Shown one piece after another: positions 7,710-14,705 of a stretch of DNA of 17,087 bases (positions are counted from its first letter, which is position 1; every line of letters begins with the position of its first letter). The position numbers and the translations under genes were made by a program. Source of the DNA: RUG12395 sp045541735 (GTDB lineage Bacteria; Bacillota; Clostridia; Oscillospirales; CAG-272); NCBI GenBank assembly GCA_045541735.1, contig JAZQJQ010000074.1, positions 1 to 17,087 of the forward strand. The letters run 5' to 3'. The notes below the pieces were generated by a model. That model made no database searches. It was not told the origin of the DNA and saw nothing but the letters and a program-made list of their open reading frames with translations.

Positions 7710-8359
7710 AGGTACTTGTCACCGGCACTTCGCAGGGAATAGGCAAGGCAATTGCCGAGCTTTTCCTTGATAAAGGACATACCGTTATAGGAATAGACAG
7801 ACAGTCGGCAAGCATCGAAAACGCTTTGTACACGCATTACGTGTGCGACGTCCGCGATTATGAAAAGCTTCCCGATATAGACGAAGTTGAGATACTTATA
7901 AACAATGCAGGCACACAAAACGAGGATGATATAGACATAAACCTCAAAGCGCTTATCAAGGTCACTGAGAAATACGGTGTGCGTGACGGCATAAGATCTG
8001 TGCTCAACATCGGCTCCGCAAGCGCGCATACGGGCTCGGAATTTCCCGAATACTGCGCAAGCAAGGGCGGTATACTCGCGTATACAAAAAACGTTGCAAT
8101 GCGCATAGCGCGCTTCGGCGCCGTCTGCAACAGCCTTGACCCCGGAGGTGTACTTACCCCCCTCAATGAGTGCGTGATAAACGATGCCAAACTTTGGAGG
8201 GAGATAATGGACGAAACTCCATTAAAGCGCTGGGCAACGCCCGAGGAGATAGCCGAATGGGCATATTTTCTTACTGTTGTCAATTCCTTCTGTACCGGGC
8301 AGAGCATACTTGTCGACGGCGGAGAATCAATTAACTACAATTTTGTTTGGAAAGAATAA
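7706..8359 (+). CDS. Short-chain dehydrogenase/reductase (SDR), translationally coupled to VUT transporter
   Basis: This 217-residue classical SDR is a soluble NAD(P)-dependent oxidoreductase. It shows the Rossmann glycine motif TGTSQGIG (6-13), a CDVRD acidic segment, NNAG at 66-69, Ser104 in the active-site strand (NIGSASAHTG) and the catalytic Y116-C-A-S-K120. The DPGGV segment follows, and the end SILVDGGE is typical. It is shorter than the usual 245-250 residues because the region between the cofactor sites is trimmed. The substrate is unknown; annotation as 3-oxoacyl-ACP reductase would be over-reading. Its ATG overlaps the transporter stop by four bases, and a terminator starts at its own stop codon, so it closes the cls unit. 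Confidence 0.88.
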   Translation: MKVLVTGTSQGIGKAIAELFLDKGHTVIGIDRQSASIENALYTHYVCDVRDYEKLPDIDEVEILINNAGTQNEDDIDINLKALIKVTEKYGVRDGIRSVLNIGSASAHTGSEFPEYCASKGGILAYTKNVAMRIARFGAVCNSLDPGGVLTPLNECVINDAKLWREIMDETPLKRWATPEEIAEWAYFLTVVNSFCTGQSILVDGGESINYNFVWKE

Positions 8360-8394
8360 AAAAGAGGCGGGAGCGGCGCTCCTGCCTCTTTTTT
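8358..8394. terminator. Two-way Rho-independent terminator between SDR and metallopeptidase gene
   Basis: The arms 8358-8374 and 8378-8394 pair over 17 positions with one G.T wobble around a GGC loop. The A-rich left end and T-rich right end supply U-tracts for both directions. It overlaps the SDR stop codon and ends three bases from the convergent peptidase stop. Confidence 0.93.
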
Positions 8395-8396
8395 AT

Positions 8397-10253
8397 TCAG
8401 TTTGTGTAGCTGTCATAGCCGGTGATGTCGATCCGTTTCAGTGAACCCTCGCCCACAAGTTTGATAGTGCTTATTCCGCTGAGTGATATATTGCTGCCCT
8501 GAGAGGTCTCGGTGCGTACAAGCATACCGTTACTGTCATAAAGCTCGATCTTTACACCTGAGTCAAGCCTCAGCACCATACCTTCTGTGCCGTAGCCCTT
8601 GTAATCACTGATATAATGTCTGCCTGCATCAATGTCAATATGCAGATCTTTGTATAAGAGAGAGCCGTCAAAGGCATGCAATGAATAGTAGATCCCGCCG
8701 TAAGCGCACATGGGATAGAATCGGAAATTATCCGCTTCGCGCAAGTCAACGGTATAACTGTCATCAAACAGAGCCTCATTACTTTTCAGCCAAGGATAAA
8801 AGCCGTCAAATACATCCTCGCCGTATGCAAGCTTGAATGCCTTTATCTGTTCATCGACAGGCAGTTGATCCGTTGTTTTGTTTGTGCTGCTGTAGGGTCT
8901 TGCGTTTTCATAAGCGAATATCCACTTGGTATAATCTCCGTATACTTCGTCAAGATATCGCATAAAACGGAAACCGATGGAATAGTTTTGATTGCCGGAG
9001 TGAGTAAAGGTATTTTCCATCCAGTATTCAAGGTCGTTTTCGTAGAGCGCGGTGTGATCTGCGATGAGATAGTTTGTGAAGCTTTGATTCACGTTGCCGA
9101 CGACGGAAACAAGTTCAGGATGGTGTTCGGTAATGTATTTTTGCGTTTTATAGGTTGTATAGGTGGATATACCCTCCATTGCCCAAGTACAGTAGTACCA
9201 TCGCGACTGTTTGAAGTGAAGTGCATGGCTCGACTCGTGAATGAGTGCAAACATATCTACAAGATCGCCCGAGGATATTACCATTCCGCCCGCGTATGCG
9301 TAAGCGGCTCCGAGCTCGCTTCCGTTTTCCGGCTTGGTTACCTGCACGTTCAGCTTCTGTAGGCCGCTTGTTCCGATCCCCTCGAATCTCATTCCAGAAA
9401 CCTGCTCCATAATTGAGGTTATAAGGTCGATGTTTTCCGTAAGTTTTTCGGGCAGGTAGACGTTCTGCGGTATGTTGAGCTTCATATATTTTGTTTCAAT
9501 TACCGTATTGGCAACGGTGACTTTGCCGTAGGGGATATCAACGGTAGCGGGTGTTTTTTTGTCTATTATCTGCTGAGGGATAATAACCGTTCCGCACACC
9601 GCACAGTGCTTGCCCTCGGTAAGTCCGGTGCTTGATTCGGTTGCGAGAACTGCCGCATCGGTAACTTCTGTATGGCCGAGAGCTTTTACCGTTGTTTGTG
9701 CAACGATCACGGTGTTACACACGGAGCAGTGCTTGCCCTCCGTTTTTCCCGCGGCATAGCATGTGGCGGAAACGGCGGCATCGATCACCTCGGTATGTCC
9801 AAGCGCATCTATGGTTTGGCGTGCAACAAGTTCTTCGCCGCATTCCGAGCAGTATCTGCCCTCTGTTTTGCCCACTGCGGTGCAGGTTGGGGCGATAGCC
9901 GGATCAATTACCTCGGTATGTCCGAGCGCAGGAACTTCTGTCTGAGCAACGAGAACGGTGTTACACACGGAGCAATGTTTACCCTCTGTCTTGCCTGCTT
10001 CGGTGCAGGTAGGAGCAATTGCGGGTTCGGTTACTTCTGTGTGCCCGAGCGCAGGTACTTCCGTCTGTGCAATGAGAACGGTACCGCACTCGGCGCAGTG
10101 CTTGCCCTCTGTCTTGCCTGCTTCGGTACACGTAGGAGCAACGGCGCTATCAATTACCTCGGTGTGCGTATGTATCGGCGTTGATTCACAGGATGAAAAG
10201 CAAATAATAAGTGCGAACAAGGCTATAAGCAAAGTAAAAACTTTTGTTTTCAA
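8397..10253 (-). CDS. Lipoprotein with five cysteine repeats and an HExxH metallopeptidase domain
   Basis: This 618-residue predicted surface protein was assigned from several elements. An N-terminal MKTKVFTLLIALFALIICFSSC is a signal peptide with lipobox and modified Cys22. Five tandem 41-residue repeats follow (30-234), each beginning HTEV and most carrying TC...HC-x2-C. A metallopeptidase domain then has HESSH at 339-343 and a downstream Glu360 (AMEGIS), the gluzincin-style arrangement, so a zinc protease is likely. The C-terminal 120 residues look beta-rich and may bind a ligand. The chosen TTG start (10251-10253) lies eight bases after GGAGG; an upstream in-frame TTG at 10271 precedes that site. 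Similar HTEV repeats are common in surface proteins of gut Clostridia, but their role is not established. The protease substrate is unknown. A sigma-A promoter lies at 10292-10320. Confidence 0.82.
   Translation of the reverse strand: MKTKVFTLLIALFALIICFSSCESTPIHTHTEVIDSAVAPTCTEAGKTEGKHCAECGTVLIAQTEVPALGHTEVTEPAIAPTCTEAGKTEGKHCSVCNTVLVAQTEVPALGHTEVIDPAIAPTCTAVGKTEGRYCSECGEELVARQTIDALGHTEVIDAAVSATCYAAGKTEGKHCSVCNTVIVAQTTVKALGHTEVTDAAVLATESSTGLTEGKHCAVCGTVIIPQQIIDKKTPATVDIPYGKVTVANTVIETKYMKLNIPQNVYLPEKLTENIDLITSIMEQVSGMRFEGIGTSGLQKLNVQVTKPENGSELGAAYAYAGGMVISSGDLVDMFALIHESSHALHFKQSRWYYCTWAMEGISTYTTYKTQKYITEHHPELVSVVGNVNQSFTNYLIADHTALYENDLEYWMENTFTHSGNQNYSIGFRFMRYLDEVYGDYTKWIFAYENARPYSSTNKTTDQLPVDEQIKAFKLAYGEDVFDGFYPWLKSNEALFDDSYTVDLREADNFRFYPMCAYGGIYYSLHAFDGSLLYKDLHIDIDAGRHYISDYKGYGTEGMVLRLDSGVKIELYDSNGMLVRTETSQGSNISLSGISTIKLVGEGSLKRIDITGYDSYTN
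9552..10166 (-). repeat. Five in-frame 123-bp (41-residue) tandem repeats
   Basis: The coding repeat unit runs from HTEV to PALG. Copies 1-3 are nearly alike (APTCT.AGKTEG.), copy 4 has SATCYAAG, and copy 5 is most diverged: the first cysteine becomes Glu and the unit ends in DKKT instead of ALG. In copies 1-4 cysteines at positions 13, 24 and 27 are kept, with conserved His at 1 and usually at 23, which would suit a small metal site; that is inference. Confidence 0.9.
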
Positions 10254-10291
10254 CAGTCCTTCCTCCGACAATATCGCTTGATTACAGCTTC

Positions 10292-10320
10292 ATTGTATCA
10301 CGCAAAAAACAGCGAGTCAA
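10292..10320 (-). promoter_or_regulatory. Sigma-A promoter of the metallopeptidase lipoprotein gene
   Basis: On the minus strand TTGACT (10315-10320), a 17-base spacer and TACAAT (10292-10297). Start is expected near 10285, about 32 bases before the TTG start. It lies in the gap after the DUF6512-like gene, so the peptidase gene can be transcribed on its own. Confidence 0.78.
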
Positions 10321-10323
10321 CAT

Positions 10324-10845
10324 TTATATACCGTAATTTCCAGTCAGAGGATCCTTAAATAAGGGTATTCGCGGAGCATTAAACGTAAACACGATAAACA
10401 GTATGCCGATAATACATGTGATCACAAAAGCGAGACGAGGAGATCTGCAGGAAAAAGCATATTTGAAAAGGTGCGACTCAAGCAAAAACACAAGTGCCGC
10501 CGATACGAAAAAGATCGCGATGTTTATCCAATCGGGCGATTTGCCCATTGCGCCGTTATACGTGTAAAACAGCGCGGGTATAAGAGCCAGACCCGCAACG
10601 GTGCTAATAAGCTTTGTGCACCAAAAGCCTTTATACTCCTTAAAAAATCTCGACTGTATCAGTGCGAAAATTAAAAGAGAGTAGTACAGCAGCTTCATGT
10701 GCTCCCAGGTTGACTCGTTAACTCCCGAAAACGGTGCCGCAAGCACACTCTGCCCCGTCAGGTCGTAAAGATAGTGCAGTAAAGTTCCGCCTATTGCAGT
10801 GAATGCAAATCCGCCAAGCAGCCAAAGCGACGTGTCGCGTTTCAT
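10324..10845 (-). CDS. DUF6512-like integral membrane protein
   Basis: A 173-residue protein with about five hydrophobic segments (LLGGFAFTAIGGTLLHYLY, LLYYSLLIFALI, ISTVAGLALIPALFY, IAIFFVSAALVFLLES, FVITCIIGILFIVFTF). The motif GVNESTWEHMKL (41-52), close after the first segment, and the ending PLFKDPLTGNYGI resemble the DUF6512 membrane family as I recall it; no function is established for that family. Conserved Glu, His and Trp in the motif could form a membrane active site or ion path, but this is speculation. AAGGA precedes the ATG. It lies upstream of the lipoprotein gene on the same strand, but that gene has its own promoter. No clear promoter for this gene was found. Confidence 0.7.
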   Translation of the reverse strand: MKRDTSLWLLGGFAFTAIGGTLLHYLYDLTGQSVLAAPFSGVNESTWEHMKLLYYSLLIFALIQSRFFKEYKGFWCTKLISTVAGLALIPALFYTYNGAMGKSPDWINIAIFFVSAALVFLLESHLFKYAFSCRSPRLAFVITCIIGILFIVFTFNAPRIPLFKDPLTGNYGI

Positions 10846-10912
10846 ATCATTCCGTCCTTTTGAATATTTGATATATTTTACGGAGCAGAAGTCCGTTTTA
10901 TTCCTGAATCGG

Positions 10913-10941
10913 TTGATATTGAACGGCGGATGTGGTATATT
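10913..10941 (+). promoter_or_regulatory. Promoter of the SDR-pcp-Rieske oxidoreductase unit
   Basis: TTGATA (10913-10918), 17-base spacer, TATATT (10936-10941). Start is expected near 10948, with the SDR ATG at 10971. Confidence 0.7.
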
Positions 10942-10970
10942 TGTCTTATACTTAGATGCGGAGAAAACTT

Positions 10971-11762
10971 ATGAAAAGTGTACTGATAACGGGTGCATAC
11001 GGCGGAATGGGCAGAGCTGCCGTACAGTTACTTGCCAAACAAGGCTACAAAGTATTTGCTCTTGATATGAACGTCGGAGATGCGGGAGAGAATGTTATTC
11101 CGATAATGGCGGATATTATGTCGGAAAACGATGTTAGAACCGCCTTCAACACTGTGCGTAAGCATACGGACAGCCTTTTTGCCATCGTGCATTTTGCCGG
11201 CATATACATGCTTGATTCTCTTGCGGAAATGGAGCTTTGCGCGTTCAGGCGTATTTTTGACGTTAACGTACAAGGCGCATTTTTGGTAAATAAAGTATTT
11301 TTGCCGTTGCTTGGCAGTAACAGCAGAATACTTATCACCACAAGTGAGCTTGCATCCCTCGATCCATTGCCCTTTACGGGAATTTATGCCGTTACCAAAG
11401 CCGCGCTCGATAAATATGCATACTCGCTTGCAATGGAGCTTCAGCTGCTTGGTATAAAGGTGTCCGTACTCCGTGCGGGCGCGGTGGAAACGGGCATGCT
11501 CGGCGTTTCAACGGATGCGCTTGACCGTTTCTGTAATAATACAAGACTGTATTCATGCAATGCCGATAGATTCAAAAGGATAGTGGCACGCGTTGAGGCA
11601 AGGTGCGTTTCCCCTGAAAAGATAGCCGTAAAGTGTGTACGGATACTAACAAAGCGCAGTCCGCGCTTTGCATACTCCGTTAACAGAAATCCATTGCTCG
11701 TACTGCTTGATATTCTGCCGAAAAGATTACAGCTGATCGCGATAAAGACGGTATTAAAATAA
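10971..11762 (+). CDS. Short-chain dehydrogenase/reductase (SDR)
   Basis: This 263-residue classical SDR has TGAYGGMG at 7-14, an acidic LDMN after the second strand (suggesting NAD preference), MADIM, HFAG in place of NNAG at 74-77, Ser125 (TTSELAS) and catalytic Y139-A-V-T-K143. The AGAVETGM loop is typical. The C-terminal 70 residues, ending in NPLLVLLDILPKRLQLIAIK, form a hydrophobic/basic tail, as in SDRs that sit on membranes or take steroid, retinoid or lipid substrates; the actual substrate is unknown. The ATG at 10971 has GGAG seven bases upstream; an ATG at 10956 is in frame but lacks a ribosome site. It is first of a three-gene unit, 24 bases before pcp. Confidence 0.88.
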   Translation: MKSVLITGAYGGMGRAAVQLLAKQGYKVFALDMNVGDAGENVIPIMADIMSENDVRTAFNTVRKHTDSLFAIVHFAGIYMLDSLAEMELCAFRRIFDVNVQGAFLVNKVFLPLLGSNSRILITTSELASLDPLPFTGIYAVTKAALDKYAYSLAMELQLLGIKVSVLRAGAVETGMLGVSTDALDRFCNNTRLYSCNADRFKRIVARVEARCVSPEKIAVKCVRILTKRSPRFAYSVNRNPLLVLLDILPKRLQLIAIKTVLK

Positions 11763-11786
11763 ACGCGATAGGATGATAGAAAAACA

Positions 11787-12368
11787 ATGAAAAAACTATT
11801 GATTACAGGTTTTGAGCCTTTTGGAGGAGAAACGGTAAATCCCTCTTGGGAGGCTGTTTCGCGTTTGGCAGATGAGATCAACGGCTATTCGCTTACGAAG
11901 TGCTGTCTGCCCGTTGTGTACGGTGAGGCGGCAGAAAAGGCAATAAAAGCGGCGCGTGATATCTGCGCCGATGCAGTTATCTGTGTTGGTCAGGCGGGCG
12001 GAAGAGATTCCGTGACCCCCGAGCTTGTAGGCATAAACCTGCGCAACGGCAACGTACCCGATAATAACGGAAACCATCCGCAGGACGAAGCAATAGTCAC
12101 TGGCGGAGATAAGGCATATTTTTCCACGTTGCCCGTGCGCAGAATGGCCAAGGCGGTAAACGCCGCGGGCATTCCTTCGTATGTTTCGTATTCCGCAGGT
12201 GCGTACGTTTGCAACGACGTGCTGTATAGCCTGCTTGCGCATTTTGAAAACACGAAAACAAGAGTTGCTTTTATACATATTCCGTATTCAAAGGAACAGA
12301 ACAAAGATCCGTCTATGGATATAAGCGATATGATTCGCGGACTTACGGTTGCGATAGAAAATATATAG
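11787..12368 (+). CDS. pcp: Pyroglutamyl-peptidase I (peptidase family C15)
   Basis: This cytosolic cysteine peptidase removes N-terminal pyroglutamate from peptides. The 193-residue protein opens with LITGFEPFGGETVNPSW, the family signature. The catalytic triad residues are visible: Glu79 (TPELVGINL), Cys142 (AYVCNDVLYSLL) and His164 (FIHIPY). GQAGGR at 68-73 and DNNG complete the pyroglutamate site. It is slightly shorter than the usual 200-215 residues at the C-terminus, with no missing key residue. It probably shares the transcript from 10913 with the SDR before it and, 65 bases on, the oxidoreductase after it; a metabolic link among the three is not obvious. Confidence 0.93.
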   Translation: MKKLLITGFEPFGGETVNPSWEAVSRLADEINGYSLTKCCLPVVYGEAAEKAIKAARDICADAVICVGQAGGRDSVTPELVGINLRNGNVPDNNGNHPQDEAIVTGGDKAYFSTLPVRRMAKAVNAAGIPSYVSYSAGAYVCNDVLYSLLAHFENTKTRVAFIHIPYSKEQNKDPSMDISDMIRGLTVAIENI

Positions 12369-12433
12369 GGAACGCGTGTATACTTCACCGGGAAACACAA
12401 ACACTAACTCCATTAAGGCTTGGAGGAAATGTT

Positions 12434-13741
12434 ATGGAATCGGTTTGGGAGCGCGGCGCTCCGAAAGAGCGCTTCCGTGCACTCGAGGGAAGCAAAAGCA
12501 CTGACGTGCTGATAGCAGGCGGCGGTATTGCAGGTATACTGTGTGCCTATAAATTAAAGCAAGCGGGTGTAGACTGCATTCTGACAGAGGCGAAAGAAAT
12601 ATGCGGCGGCATTACGAAAAACACCACAGCAAAGATAACGCTCGGCCACGGTCTTATGTATGATAAGATGATAAAGCGATTTGGTGAGGATAGGGCGCGC
12701 TTGTATGCCGAGGCACAGGTGCGAGCGCTGGGGGAGTATGCCCGTCTTTGCGCGGATATAGATTGCGGTTACGAAACGAGGGATAATTACGTATACTCGG
12801 TAAACGACCGCAAAAAGATCGAAAACGAGATTACTGCGTTTGACCGTATCGGAATAAGGGCGGAGTTTTCGGATGCTTTGGAGCTGCCTATAAAAACCGC
12901 GGGCGCGGTGCGTGTAAAAGATCAGGCGCAGTTTGATCCGCTGAGATTTTTGAAAGCCATTTCAAAAGATCTGCCGATATACGAAAGGACTAAGATAAAG
13001 GAATTTAAACCTGACAAGGCGGTAACGGGCAGCGGAACGATCAAATACAAAAAACTTATAATCGCAACCCATTTTCCGATGATCAACAAGCACGGGCTGT
13101 ATCCTCTGAAGCTCTATCAGCACCGCTCATACGTTATCGCGCTCAAAAACGCGCAGAACGTAAACGGAATGTACGTGGACGAGGCGGATACCGGACTGTC
13201 ATTCCGTAATTACGGAGATCTGCTTTTGCTTGGCGGCGGCGGACACCGCACGGGCAAGCAGGGCGGATGCTTTGCGGAGCTTGAAGAATTTGCAGGCAAG
13301 CACTATAAAAACGCCGAGACAGTTACGAAATGGGCGGCGCAGGATTGTATGACACTTGACGGCATTCCCTATATAGGGCAGTACGCGGGATCTCTGACCA
13401 ACGTATACGTAGCAACCGGTTTTAATAAATGGGGAATGAGTAACGCAATGGCCGCTGCAGATATTATCTGTGATCTTGTGCGGGAGAAAACCAATACCTA
13501 TGCCGACGTGTTTTCGCCTTCGCGAAGCATACTGCGGCCTCAGCTTGCAGTAAATGTTTGGGAGTCTCTTGCGGGCATTCTTACTCCTACAGTGCCCAGA
13601 TGTCCGCATCTTGGCTGCGCACTGAAATATAACTCAGAAGAACACACGTGGGATTGCCCGTGCCACGGTTCCCGTTTTAGCGAGACGGGCGAGCTTATCG
13701 ACAACCCCGCAACGGATGATTGCAAGCCAATACGAAACTAA
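12434..13741 (+). CDS. FAD-dependent oxidoreductase with C-terminal Rieske [2Fe-2S] module
   Basis: A 435-residue soluble flavoprotein of the DadA/glycine-oxidase (DAO) fold. The N-terminal dinucleotide motif is VLIAGGGIAGILCAY near residues 25-39, followed by a second FAD segment around GGITKNTTAKIT. The C-terminus carries Rieske ligands Cys390-x-His392 and Cys408-x2-His411 in CPHLGC and CPCHGSRF. Only about 30 residues separate the PSRS segment, which ends the oxidoreductase part, from the first Rieske cysteine, about half the usual distance, so the Rieske base sheet is reduced. Similar compact versions occur in Clostridia as I recall, so this is probably not a defect. Substrate and electron partner are unknown. 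GGAGG lies seven bases before the ATG, and a terminator follows the stop. Confidence 0.88.
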   Translation: MESVWERGAPKERFRALEGSKSTDVLIAGGGIAGILCAYKLKQAGVDCILTEAKEICGGITKNTTAKITLGHGLMYDKMIKRFGEDRARLYAEAQVRALGEYARLCADIDCGYETRDNYVYSVNDRKKIENEITAFDRIGIRAEFSDALELPIKTAGAVRVKDQAQFDPLRFLKAISKDLPIYERTKIKEFKPDKAVTGSGTIKYKKLIIATHFPMINKHGLYPLKLYQHRSYVIALKNAQNVNGMYVDEADTGLSFRNYGDLLLLGGGGHRTGKQGGCFAELEEFAGKHYKNAETVTKWAAQDCMTLDGIPYIGQYAGSLTNVYVATGFNKWGMSNAMAAADIICDLVREKTNTYADVFSPSRSILRPQLAVNVWESLAGILTPTVPRCPHLGCALKYNSEEHTWDCPCHGSRFSETGELIDNPATDDCKPIRN

Positions 13742-13743
13742 CA

Positions 13744-13782
13744 AAAAAGACGTAAAGAAACAGAATTTCTTTACGTCTTTTT
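13744..13782. terminator. Two-way Rho-independent terminator after the Rieske oxidoreductase gene
   Basis: Arms 13744-13760 and 13766-13782 are perfectly complementary over 17 bases with a five-base loop. The A-run on the left and T-run on the right allow termination from both sides. It also serves as the nearest terminator for the convergent pnuC. Bases 13783-13913 hold no convincing gene. Confidence 0.92.
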
Positions 13783-13913
13783 GTTTGTGATAGCTTGTTA
13801 CTCATTAGAATAAAAAGTAAGATTATCTTAGAAGCGGGTTGCGTATCTTGGGAGGATGAATATTATTCCGTCGTATTCAAATACCGCTTTTTGTATTTCG
13901 TTGAATCATTTTA

Positions 13914-14609
13914 TCATACTGCCTGTCTTTTTTTCATTTTTTGCCAATTGATGAAACCGTAGATATCATTAAAAAGAAATGCAACAAAGCACACAACGAC
14001 CGAAATATACCGAAGATCCGTTATGCTTGCAAGCGCCCAGAGTATGATCAACACGATATCGTTTGCGGCGTAAGCCAAGGCAAAGTACGGACTTCTGCGA
14101 AACGTCATATATACTGCAAGAAAGCTTGTTGTGACCGATGCGGTACTAGGGATAATATTAGCTGTATCAAAATATTTCAGGATAAAGTAAAAACCAACCG
14201 TAACGGCGATCGTTGCAAGCCACATCAATAATTGCTCGGCTTTGCCGATGCTGTTTACCTTTACCTCTGCTCTGTTGCCGTTGTAAGGATTGCGCAGCCA
14301 AGAGATAAGCGCAAATACTGCCATAGGCATGGTCATACCGAGATAGGTGACCATTTCCCCATAGTAGGAAAATGCGTAAGATATAATCCCGTAGAGCAAG
14401 CTGAAAACTATCATCAGCACCTGCCCGAACGGATTGCCCTTTGCGTTGAAGATAAGCGACGTCACACCGATTAGCGAGGCTATAAGCGTGAGATAATTCA
14501 CACGATCAAAAGAGACAAACGATGTGACAATCAACAAAACGGAATAACTCCAAAGCGTAATTTCAGTCCGCGAAAAATAATTCAAAGCTTTTTTTATAAC
14601 ATCTCCCAA
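13914..14609 (-). CDS. pnuC: PnuC-family transporter (annotated type: nicotinamide riboside/mononucleotide)
   Basis: This is a membrane transporter of about 227-231 residues with the PnuC pattern of seven hydrophobic helices. Landmarks are NYLTLIASLIGVTSLIFNAKGNPFGQ, SYYGEMVTYLGMTMPM, SWLRNPYNGNRAEVKVN and the C-terminal NDIYGFINWQKM. PnuC proteins move nicotinamide riboside by facilitated diffusion, with trapping by a kinase; close relatives move riboflavin or thiamine. No neighbouring nadR or kinase is seen, so substrate is open. Start choice is unusual: TTG at 14607-14609 has no ribosome site, being at the end of the terminator U-tract. GGGAG at 14603-14607 is correctly spaced from an in-frame ATA at 14595-14597, which would give MKKALNYF. 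It is a single-gene unit controlled by the leader at 14659-14693. Confidence 0.87.
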   Translation of the reverse strand: MGDVIKKALNYFSRTEITLWSYSVLLIVTSFVSFDRVNYLTLIASLIGVTSLIFNAKGNPFGQVLMIVFSLLYGIISYAFSYYGEMVTYLGMTMPMAVFALISWLRNPYNGNRAEVKVNSIGKAEQLLMWLATIAVTVGFYFILKYFDTANIIPSTASVTTSFLAVYMTFRRSPYFALAYAANDIVLIILWALASITDLRYISVVVCFVAFLFNDIYGFINWQKMKKRQAV

Positions 14610-14665
14610 AAAAAAGCATCCGTATACACATCTTCAAAGACCTAACGATGTGTAAACGGATGCTT
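14608..14665 (-). terminator. Leader (attenuator) terminator upstream of pnuC
   Basis: On the minus strand, 14647-14665 pairs with 14614-14632 over 19 positions with one mismatch, closing a 14-base loop and followed by a run of U from 14615 to 14608. It lies between promoter and gene, so pnuC is off unless the hairpin is prevented. The 5' side of its base (GCATC, 14659-14663) is also used by the preceding small hairpin, giving an antitermination option. Confidence 0.9.
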
Positions 14666-14693
14666 TAGTTGCATCTCACTACCCGGTGGCAGT
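14659..14693 (-). promoter_or_regulatory. Candidate riboswitch aptamer in pnuC leader (resembles guanidine-IV / mepA motif)
   Basis: Two small hairpins precede the attenuator. P1 is ACTGCC and GGTAGT (14678-14693) around ACCG, with one G.T pair. P2 is GATGC and GCATC (14659-14675) around AACTAAA. The P2 3' strand is also part of the terminator stem, so P2 formation would weaken the terminator; UAG in P1 could pair with CUA in the P2 loop. The CACCGGGTAG core, two-hairpin size, terminator overlap and transporter context match my memory of the guanidine-IV class, which is mostly found before mepA and sometimes pnuC. Class assignment is from memory and was not checked against a covariance model. 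A ligand-controlled leader is well supported; the ligand is less so. Confidence 0.6.
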
Positions 14694-14705
14694 TACATTG
14701 CTATC

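Noticed and set aside
8865..9362. Plus-strand open frame of 165 codons opposite the peptidase domain
   Set aside because: Antisense to the HESSH metallopeptidase coding region and without recognisable features.
9552..10166. Periodic repeats as a CRISPR array
   Set aside because: The 123-bp units are contiguous, diverged and in frame within a protein; there are no unique spacers.
9672..10184. Plus-strand repetitive open frame opposite the HTEV repeats
   Set aside because: Its repeats only mirror the 123-bp coding repeats on the other strand.
10956..10970. Upstream ATG for the 10971 SDR
   Set aside because: The ATG at 10956 would absorb the GGAG ribosome site into coding sequence; the ATG at 10971 is correctly spaced from it.
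13828..13905. Minus-strand 25-codon open stretch after pnuC reading FNEIQKAVFEYDG and on
   Set aside because: Protein-like, but there is no start codon or ribosome site and it follows an in-frame stop. It may be a gene remnant, but it is too short to call.
14610..14700. TPP, preQ1 or NAD+ riboswitch for pnuC
   Set aside because: The size and core bases do not match the TPP or preQ1-I consensus as I know them. The NAD+-II motif is not recalled as having this terminator layout, though I could not run models.
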